From the NCBI GenBank assembly GCA_036154955.1, contig JAYZWL010000147.1, forward strand, positions 34,478 to 98,477: a stretch of DNA of 64,000 bases, written 5' to 3'. Under the pieces are notes generated by a model. The model did no database searches, was not told the origin of the DNA, and saw nothing but the letters and a program-made list of their open reading frames with translations. Both the position numbers and the translations under genes were made by a program. The DNA comes from Albimonas sp036154955 (lineage in GTDB: Bacteria > Pseudomonadota > Alphaproteobacteria > Rhodobacterales > Rhodobacteraceae). Below are positions 58,633 through 64,000 of the stretch, piece by piece. Each line of letters opens with the position of its first letter. Position 1 is the stretch's first letter.

Positions 58633-59279
58633 TGGAGCCCGGCCTTCTTCATCGTCCACAGCGCCAGCTCGACCCGGTCCTGCCCGAAGAACGGTTCGCC
58701 TTCGAAGGCCAGGGTCGGCACGCCCCAGTGGCCGCAGGTCTCCAGCGCGTCCTGGTTGGCCTGCACCTCGGCGTCGAGCCCGTCGGGATCCGCCTCCACC
58801 TCCGCCTTGAGCGCCGCGAAGTCCAGTCCGGCGCGGGCCACCATGGGGGCTAGGTTCGCGTCCAGGTGCCAGTCCTGCACCCGCTCCCCCCACATCCCCG
58901 CGGTGACATGGAGGATGAAGTCCATCCCCGCCCGCGGACCGCGCCGCGCCGCCGCCACGCCCATGCGGGTGATGCGCCGGATATAGGGCTGGTCGGCCGC
59001 GATGGCCCGCGTCTCGCGGTCCTGCACGATCGGGTCGGGGCGGGGGAAGCCGTAGGGCAGGCCCAGATATTCCGCCACCCGCCGCGTGTCTCGCCCCAGA
59101 TAGGGCACCCAGCCCGGCGGATTGCGGGAGAAGAAGCCCGGGTCGCGCACCGCGATCGGGTAAACCGGCCGGAGGTTGATCTCGAGGTCCCAGGTCCGGG
59201 TCATCTCGTGCAGCCGCGGCGTGGCGAGATAGGAATAGGGCGAGCGGAACGAGAAGAAGAGGTCGGCGGTCAGCGTCAT
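58620..59279 (-). CDS. 2-hydroxychromene-2-carboxylate isomerase-like (DsbA/GST-kappa family) protein
   Basis: The protein has 219 residues. The N-terminal FFSFRSPYSYLATPRLHEM, the helical insert with GRDTRRVAEYLGLPYGFPRP and the C-terminal CGHWGVPTLAFEGEPFFGQD are typical of HCCA isomerases in the DsbA superfamily, which use glutathione in aromatic (naphthalene-type) breakdown. No CxxC redox pair is present, in line with an isomerase rather than a disulfide enzyme. The true substrate is unknown. Its 3' end is formed by the hairpin repeat. Confidence 0.85.
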   Translation of the reverse strand: MTLTADLFFSFRSPYSYLATPRLHEMTRTWDLEINLRPVYPIAVRDPGFFSRNPPGWVPYLGRDTRRVAEYLGLPYGFPRPDPIVQDRETRAIAADQPYIRRITRMGVAAARRGPRAGMDFILHVTAGMWGERVQDWHLDANLAPMVARAGLDFAALKAEVEADPDGLDAEVQANQDALETCGHWGVPTLAFEGEPFFGQDRVELALWTMKKAGLQPRA

Positions 59280-59333
59280 GGCGGGGCTCCCTGCGGCGCC
59301 CGCTTCGCGACGGGCGGGCGTCCGGGGCGGAGC

Positions 59334-59825
59334 CTAGCGCCGCCACCGCCGCGCGACCAGCGCCAGCAGGGTCAGCCCCAGCCCCACCAGCGGCAGCGCC
59401 GCGTCACGGGCGGAGAAGGCGGCGCCGGCGTTCGGCGCGGGCGGCGCGGGCTCCGGCGCGGGCGCGTCGGCCCCGTCCGTGTCCATGTCCGTGCTCATGT
59501 CCTCGATGGGCGCCAGGCCGAAGCCGGGGCCGCCCAGCCCCATCCGCTCCGCCGCGCCGTCGCGCCACTGGTTCATGTCGAAGAACACCGTCGGTCGGGA
59601 CATCGGCTCCAGCGAGAAGGTCAGGGGGCCGACGCCGCCGCGCGCCTGCCCGCCGTCGGCGGCGGTCGGCGCGGGCGTCGGCCCGTCGGCCGCCTGCGCC
59701 TCCGCCCCCAGCGGCAGGGCGAGGGAGGCGTCGGGGACCAGCGCCGCGGCGGCGACCAGCGCAAAGCCGAGCGCCGGGCCAATCCGGTCGCTCGTCTGCG
59801 TCGTGGCCCCCCGTGCTCGCCGCAT
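59334..59825 (-). CDS. Secreted protein with C-terminal membrane anchor and basic tail
   Basis: The protein has 163 residues. A signal-like N-terminus (GPALGFALVAAAALVPDASL) is followed by a Gly/Asp/Pro-rich body and ends with DAALPLVGLGLTLLALVARR and WRR: a membrane segment plus basic tail. The plan recalls CTERM sorting proteins but no VPLPA or PEP motif is present. No family is recognised. It may be surface-anchored like the two VPLPA-type proteins in this window. Confidence 0.6.
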   Translation of the reverse strand: MRRARGATTQTSDRIGPALGFALVAAAALVPDASLALPLGAEAQAADGPTPAPTAADGGQARGGVGPLTFSLEPMSRPTVFFDMNQWRDGAAERMGLGGPGFGLAPIEDMSTDMDTDGADAPAPEPAPPAPNAGAAFSARDAALPLVGLGLTLLALVARRWRR

Positions 59826-59951
59826 CGAACCCCGCCCCCCCGGCGCGTCACATCATCCGTTCATCCGTTCATCCGGAGGTCACCGTATCGTATCCAGCGC
59901 CCGCTGCGTCAAGCACCGTGAAACAGTTAACAAGCGATTGACCGCAAAGGG

Positions 59952-62264
59952 TCAGCCGCATTTGGAGAAGCCGCAGCTTCGGCAGGTCATGCAGCCTTCC
60001 AGCATCGCCATGGCGTATTCCCCGCAGGACGGGCAGGCCGCGCCGGAGGGCTGGCCGGCGGGCTGCGCGACGGATCGGGCGGGAGATCGGGCGGCCGGCG
60101 GAGCCGCGTCGGTCATCTCCGCATCCTCCGCCGCGGCGCGGGCGGCGGGGTCCGCGGTCAGGCCGGCGCCGGGTTCGAGAAAGCCGGTCTCGACCATGTG
60201 CCGCTCGATCACCCCGCCGATGGCCGCGAGGATCGAGGGCACGTAGCGCCCGCCCATCCACGCGCCCCCGCGCGGGTCGAACACCGCCTTCAGCTCCTCG
60301 ACCACGAAGGACACGTCTCCGCCGCGCCGGAACACCGCCGAGATCATCCGGGTCAGCGCCACGGTCCAGGCGAAATGCTCCATGTTCTTGGAGTTGATGA
60401 AGATTTCGAACGGCCTGCGCCGCCCGCCCTCCATCACGTCGTTCAGCGTGATGTAGATGGCGTGGGCGCTGTCGGGCCACTTGATCTTGTAGGTCCGCCC
60501 GTCCAGCGTTTGCGGCCGGTCCAGCGGCTCATGCCAGGCGGGTTCGACGGAGGGGACGGAGGGCGAGGCGGGCGCCACCGACAGCACCGAGCCCGTCACC
60601 GCGTTGGGCCGGTAGGTGGTGCAGCCCTTGCACCCCGTCTCCCAGGCCATGAGGTAGACGTCCTTGAACGCCTCGAACCCGATGTCCTCGGGCACGTTGA
60701 TGGTCTTGGAGATCGAGGAATCCACCCATTTCTGCGCCGCGGCCTGCATCCGCACATGGTCGGCCGGGGTCAGGGTCTGGGCGTCCACGAAGGTTTCGGG
60801 GACCGGCGCGTCGCCGTGCTTCGCCCGCCACAGGCCCATGGCGTAGTCGGCGACCTCCTCCTCGGTCTTCGAACCGTCGCGCTGGGTCACCTTGCGGGTG
60901 TAGGCGAAGGCGAAGACCGGCTCGACGCCCGAACTCACGTTGCCGGCGAAGAGGCTGATGGTCCCGGTCGGCGCGATGGAGGTCAGCAGGGCGTTGCGGA
61001 TGCCATGCGCGCGCACCGCTTCCACCACGTCGTCGCCCAGCGCCCGGACGGAGGGGGAGGCGCAGAACGGCTCCGCCTCGAACAACGGGAACGCCCCCTT
61101 CTCCTTCGCCAGATCGACCGAGGCGAAATAGGCGGCGCGGGCCACCGCGCGCATCCAGGCTTCCGTCCGCGCCACCGCTTCGTCGGAGCCGTAACGCAGC
61201 CCGCACAGGATCAGCGCGTCGGCGAGCCCGGTCACGCCCAGCCCGATGCGCCGCTTGGCCCGCGCCTCCTCCGCCTGCTGGGGGAGGGGGAAGCGCGAGG
61301 CGTCGACCACGTCGTCCATCATCCGCACCGCGGTCGCGACCAGCTCGGCCAGTTCGGCTTCGTCGATGTCGGCGCCGGGTTCGAACGCGCCGCGCACCAG
61401 CCGGGCGAGGTTGATCGAGCCCAGAAGGCAGGCCCCGTAGGGCGGCAGCGGCTGCTCCCCGCAAGGATTGGTGGCCGAGATGGTCTCGCAATAGGCGAGG
61501 TTGTTGCGGGCGTTGATCCGGTCGATGAAGATCACGCCCGGCTCGGCGTAATCGTAGGTGGCGCGCATGATCCGGTCCCACAGGTCGCGGGCGCGGACCG
61601 TGCGATAGACCCGACCGTCGAACACCAGGTCCCAGTCCCCGTCCGCCGCCACCGCCGCCATGAACGGGTCCGTCGCCAGCACCGAGAGGTTGAAGTTGCG
61701 CAGCCTCGCCGGATCGCGCTTGGCGTCCACGAAATCCTCGATATCGGGGTGGTCGCAGCGCAGGGTGGCCATCATCGCGCCCCGCCGGGCGCCCGCCGAC
61801 ATGATGGTGCGGCACATGCTGTCCCACACGTCCATGAAGCTCAGCGGCCCCGAGGCGTCGGCCCCCACCCCCGCCACCGGCGCCCCCTTGGGACGGATGG
61901 GCGAGAAGTCGTAGCCGATGCCGCCGCCCTGCTGCATGGTCAGCGCGGCTTCCTTGAGCATCTCGAAGATGCCGCCGAGGCTGTCGGGCACGGTCCCCAT
62001 CACGAAGCAGTTGAACAGCGTCACCGACCGCCCCGTGCCCGCGCCCGCCAGAATCCGCCCGGCGGGGAGGAAGCGGAAATCGCGCAGCGCGGCCTCGAAC
62101 CGCGGGGCCCAGGCGGCGGGGTCCTTCTCCACCGCCGCCAGCGCGTCGGCGACGCGGGCCCAGGTGGCCTCGACCGAAGCGTCGACGGGCGTCCCCTCCG
62201 GCGTTTTCAGCCGGTATTTCATGTCCCAGATCTGTTCGGCGATGGGCGCGGCGAATGCGGACAT
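59952..62264 (-). CDS. nrdJ: Adenosylcobalamin-dependent (class II) ribonucleotide reductase
   Basis: The protein has 770 residues. MKYRLKTPEGTPVDASVEAT, FLPAGRILAGAGTGRSVTLF, AYCETISATNPCGEQPLPPY (active-site cysteine) and TSIAPTGTISLFAGNVSSGV are class II NrdJ signatures. A TSCPD domain (SKNMEHFAWTVALTRMISAV) and a C-terminal CMTCRSCGFSKCG, with the redox-active cysteines, follow. It makes deoxyribonucleotides without oxygen, using vitamin B12. The ATG at 62264 is chosen from the fold start; a long upstream extension runs through tdk and is rejected. A CCACA-N3-TGTGG repeat lies 24 bp upstream. Confidence 0.96.
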   Translation of the reverse strand: MSAFAAPIAEQIWDMKYRLKTPEGTPVDASVEATWARVADALAAVEKDPAAWAPRFEAALRDFRFLPAGRILAGAGTGRSVTLFNCFVMGTVPDSLGGIFEMLKEAALTMQQGGGIGYDFSPIRPKGAPVAGVGADASGPLSFMDVWDSMCRTIMSAGARRGAMMATLRCDHPDIEDFVDAKRDPARLRNFNLSVLATDPFMAAVAADGDWDLVFDGRVYRTVRARDLWDRIMRATYDYAEPGVIFIDRINARNNLAYCETISATNPCGEQPLPPYGACLLGSINLARLVRGAFEPGADIDEAELAELVATAVRMMDDVVDASRFPLPQQAEEARAKRRIGLGVTGLADALILCGLRYGSDEAVARTEAWMRAVARAAYFASVDLAKEKGAFPLFEAEPFCASPSVRALGDDVVEAVRAHGIRNALLTSIAPTGTISLFAGNVSSGVEPVFAFAYTRKVTQRDGSKTEEEVADYAMGLWRAKHGDAPVPETFVDAQTLTPADHVRMQAAAQKWVDSSISKTINVPEDIGFEAFKDVYLMAWETGCKGCTTYRPNAVTGSVLSVAPASPSVPSVEPAWHEPLDRPQTLDGRTYKIKWPDSAHAIYITLNDVMEGGRRRPFEIFINSKNMEHFAWTVALTRMISAVFRRGGDVSFVVEELKAVFDPRGGAWMGGRYVPSILAAIGGVIERHMVETGFLEPGAGLTADPAARAAAEDAEMTDAAPPAARSPARSVAQPAGQPSGAACPSCGEYAMAMLEGCMTCRSCGFSKCG

Positions 62265-62287
62265 GCGGGGTCCTCCGAGTCGGGCGT

Positions 62288-62300
62288 CCACAAGATGTGG
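62288..62300. promoter_or_regulatory. CCACA-N3-TGTGG inverted repeat before nrdJ
   Basis: A perfect 5+5 inverted repeat lies in the 123-bp gap between the divergent nrdJ and tdk genes, 24 bp from the nrdJ start. It could be part of an NrdR-type box, but it is shorter than the usual 16-bp consensus. Confidence 0.35.
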
Positions 62301-62387
62301 GGAGCGGCGAGGATAAGCGAAACCCTCCCCCCGCCACAACCGACGCCGCGCTTGCCAGCGGGGCGCGACGGGGCGAAAACCCGGGCC

Positions 62388-63005
62388 ATGGCCAAGCTCT
62401 ATTTCAACTACTCGACCATGAACGCGGGCAAGTCGACGATCCTGCTGCAGGCGTCGCACAATTACCGCGAACGGGGCATGTCGACCCTGCTGCTGACCGC
62501 GCGGCTGGACGACAGGGCCGGGCCCGGGCGGATCGCGTCGCGCATCGGCATCGGGGCGGAGGCCGCGACCTACGGGCCCGAGGACGACCTCCTCGCCATG
62601 GTCGGGGCGGCGCGCGCGGCGGACGAGAAGCTCGCCTGCGTGCTGGTGGACGAGGCGCAGTTCCTGACCAAGGCCCAGGTCTGGCAACTGGCCGACGTCG
62701 CGGACGATATCGGCTTGCCGGTGATGTGCTTCGGGCTGCGGGTGGATTTCCGGGGCGAGCTGTTCCCCGGCTCCGCCGCCCTTCTGGCGCTGGCGGATTC
62801 CCTGCGCGAGGTGCGCACCATCTGCCGCTGCGGGCGCAAGGCCACCATGGTCGCCCGCGTCGGCCCCGACGGGCGCGCCGTGACCGACGGCGCCCAGGTG
62901 GAGATCGGGGGCGACGACCGCTACGTCTCCTACTGCCGCCGGCACTGGCGGGAGGCGGTGGGGCGCCGCCCCCCGCCCCCCCCCATCCCCGCCGCCGCAT
63001 CTTGA
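62388..63005 (+). CDS. tdk: Thymidine kinase (type II)
   Basis: The protein has 205 residues. The P-loop is FNYSTMNAGKSTILLQ at residues 6-21, followed by VLVDEAQFLTKAQVWQLADV, GLPVMCFGLRVDFRGELFPG, the zinc cysteines ICRCGRKATMVARV and YCRRHW. It phosphorylates thymidine for salvage, functionally matching the adjacent divergent ribonucleotide reductase. No strong ribosome-binding site is visible before the ATG. The C-terminus has a poly-proline run. Confidence 0.95.
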   Translation: MAKLYFNYSTMNAGKSTILLQASHNYRERGMSTLLLTARLDDRAGPGRIASRIGIGAEAATYGPEDDLLAMVGAARAADEKLACVLVDEAQFLTKAQVWQLADVADDIGLPVMCFGLRVDFRGELFPGSAALLALADSLREVRTICRCGRKATMVARVGPDGRAVTDGAQVEIGGDDRYVSYCRRHWREAVGRRPPPPPIPAAAS

Positions 63006-63041
63006 AACGCCGGGCGGAGGCGCCTAGTCTCAGACCGAACC

Positions 63042-63069
63042 GCAGCCGCGCCGCGTCAGGCGCGGCTGC
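63042..63069 (+). terminator. Hairpin after tdk
   Basis: GCAGCCGCGCC (63042-63052) pairs perfectly with GGCGCGGCTGC (63059-63069) around GCGTCA. TTCGCGTTTC follows, so the T run is weak. It separates tdk from greA. Confidence 0.6.
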
Positions 63070-63146
63070 TTCGCGTTTCAGGACGACCGTGGCGCGGCCA
63101 CCCGTCCGACCGACTTGAAAAGTCCCCACCCGAAGGAGGGCGAGGC

Positions 63147-63617
63147 ATGGAAAAGGTCCCCATGACGGCCCGCGGCTTCGCCGCGCTGGACGCCGAGCTC
63201 AAGCAGCTCAAGACCGTGGAGCGCCCGGCGGTGATCCGGGCGATCTCGGAAGCGCGCGAGCATGGCGATCTGTCGGAGAACGCCGAGTATCATTCGGCCC
63301 GCGAGCGTCAGTCCTTCATCGAGGGCCGCATCCAGGAGCTTGAGGGCCTGATCTCCCGCGCCGAGGTGATCGACCCGGCCAAGCTGTCGGGCGCGGTGAA
63401 GTTCGGCGCCACGGTGACCCTCGTCGACGAGGACACCGAGGAGGAGAAGACCTACCAGATCGTCGGAGAGACCGAAGCCGACATCGCCAAGGGCCTGCTG
63501 AACCTGCGCTCGCCGCTGGCGCGCGCCCTGATCGGCAAGGACGAGGGCGACGCGGTGGAGGTGATGACGCCGGGCGGCGGCAAGGCCTACGAAATCCTCA
63601 AGATCGCCTATATCTGA
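63147..63617 (+). CDS. greA: Transcription elongation factor GreA
   Basis: The protein has 156 residues. An N-terminal coiled coil (MTARGFAALDAELKQLKTVE to AEYHSARERQSFIEGRIQEL, residues 5-75) is followed by the C-terminal domain VKFGATVTLVDEDTEEEKTY and GKAYEILKIAYI. GreA rescues stalled RNA polymerase by transcript cleavage. GAAGGAGGGCG precedes the ATG. A membrane-protein gene follows after 31 bp. Confidence 0.97.
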   Translation: MEKVPMTARGFAALDAELKQLKTVERPAVIRAISEAREHGDLSENAEYHSARERQSFIEGRIQELEGLISRAEVIDPAKLSGAVKFGATVTLVDEDTEEEKTYQIVGETEADIAKGLLNLRSPLARALIGKDEGDAVEVMTPGGGKAYEILKIAYI

Positions 63618-63648
63618 CCCTGACGGACACCTCGCGGAGGGCGTGAGC

Positions 63649-64000
63649 ATGGTCGAGCCGCCGGAGCGCGGCCCGCGGCCCGAACGGAGCGCGGCGGACA
63701 AGACCGCCTCCGAGCGGGCGCGCGACGAGAGCCTCGCGGCCTCGCCGCTGCGCGACCGCGCGCCGGTCTGGCCGGCGGCGCTGGCGGGCGGGGTCGTTTG
63801 GCTGGGCGCCGGCGCGGGGCTCGCCTGGGCCGCGCATCTGCTGCCCGAGGCGCTGCGCCCGGCCTCGCTGGCCGAGGCGGCGATTCTGGCCTTCTGCGTG
63901 ACCGCGCCCGTGGCCCTTTCGATCGGATGGGGCGCGCTGGCGGGGCGGGCGGCGGCGGCGGAGCTGCGGCTCGACGCCGTGGGCCGGGCCGCGTCGCGCG
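63649..64000 (+). CDS. Membrane protein of unknown function (3' end outside window)
   Basis: The ATG at 63649 (with GGAGG at 63636) starts MVEPPERGPRPERSAADKTA, a charged cytoplasmic leader of about 45 residues. Two hydrophobic segments follow: AALAGGVVWLGAGAGLAWAA and EAAILAFCVTAPVALSIGWG. The frame stays open to position 64000, so at least the C-terminus is missing. A GTG six bases upstream is in frame but too close to the ribosome-binding site. No family is recognised from this part. Confidence 0.75.
   Translation, partial: MVEPPERGPRPERSAADKTASERARDESLAASPLRDRAPVWPAALAGGVVWLGAGAGLAWAAHLLPEALRPASLAEAAILAFCVTAPVALSIGWGALAGRAAAAELRLDAVGRAASR

Noticed and set aside
62265..62387. Cobalamin riboswitch before nrdJ
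   Set aside because: The gap is only 123 bp and shows no B12-box-like sequence or the multi-stem layout such a riboswitch needs.

Overview
The window is 64 kb of very GC-rich chromosome, almost completely coding. It looks like an alphaproteobacterium of the Rhodobacterales (Rhodobacteraceae/Paracoccaceae type). The reasons are the serC-serA pair behind a structured leader, purA followed by a DUF2842 gene, DUF2849 next to a sulfite reductase, a B12-dependent class II ribonucleotide reductase, VPLPA-CTERM-like surface proteins, KpsS-type capsule enzymes and an RpoH-like dnaK promoter of the alphaproteobacterial kind. There is no phage, insertion sequence, CRISPR array or rRNA. The only RNA gene seen with confidence is tRNA-Arg(CCT).

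Layout. 1-8.7 kb: an eight-gene minus-strand operon (branched-chain-amino-acid-type ABC transporter, PDC-hydrolase-like amidohydrolase, class III CoA-transferase, old yellow enzyme that runs off the left edge) divergent from an IclR regulator. This looks like import and breakdown of one organic acid. 8.7-11.6 kb: tRNA-Arg, a FAD monooxygenase, an AlkB-like dioxygenase and a small membrane-protein gene broken by an 11-bp tandem duplication. 11.7-16.2 kb: dnaK, dnaJ and a SIMPL-domain protein. 16.2-24.2 kb: a capsule export locus with two divergent KpsS-like genes, a Wza/KpsD-like lipoprotein, kpsM, kpsT and kpsE, with a small VPLPA-CTERM-like gene inside it. 24.4-30.5 kb: a quinone-oxidoreductase-like MDR protein, assimilatory sulfate reduction genes (a DUF934-CysH fusion, CysI and DUF2849) and glmM. 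30.6-38.5 kb: a second VPLPA-CTERM-like protein, serC-serA, a double CDGSH protein, rmuC, purA and DUF2842.

38.5-39.4 kb is an 880-bp non-coding stretch, rich in palindromes, ahead of a two-component system (39.4-41.4 kb). It is followed by an NAD-dependent epimerase, a GNAT protein, a cytoplasmic BisC/DMSO-reductase-family molybdoenzyme and a TonB/TolA-C-like protein. 47.5-52.5 kb: a LacI regulator divergent from an arylsulfotransferase-like gene and a complete SsuABC/TauABC-type transporter, which suggests a dedicated sulfated or sulfonated compound system. 52.7-59.8 kb: an MscS channel, a small membrane protein with an HlyD-type adaptor, a SYLF protein, a beta-lactamase-fold hydrolase, an HCCA-isomerase-like protein and an anchored secreted protein. 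59.9-64 kb: class II ribonucleotide reductase, thymidine kinase, greA and a membrane protein that runs off the right edge.

Two dispersed intergenic hairpin families are visible. One has GCCCCGGG/CCCGGGGC arms, with four good copies and one degraded copy. The other has a GTCGA loop, with four copies clustered between 30.5 and 35.4 kb. All assignments come from reading the sequence by eye; no database search was run.
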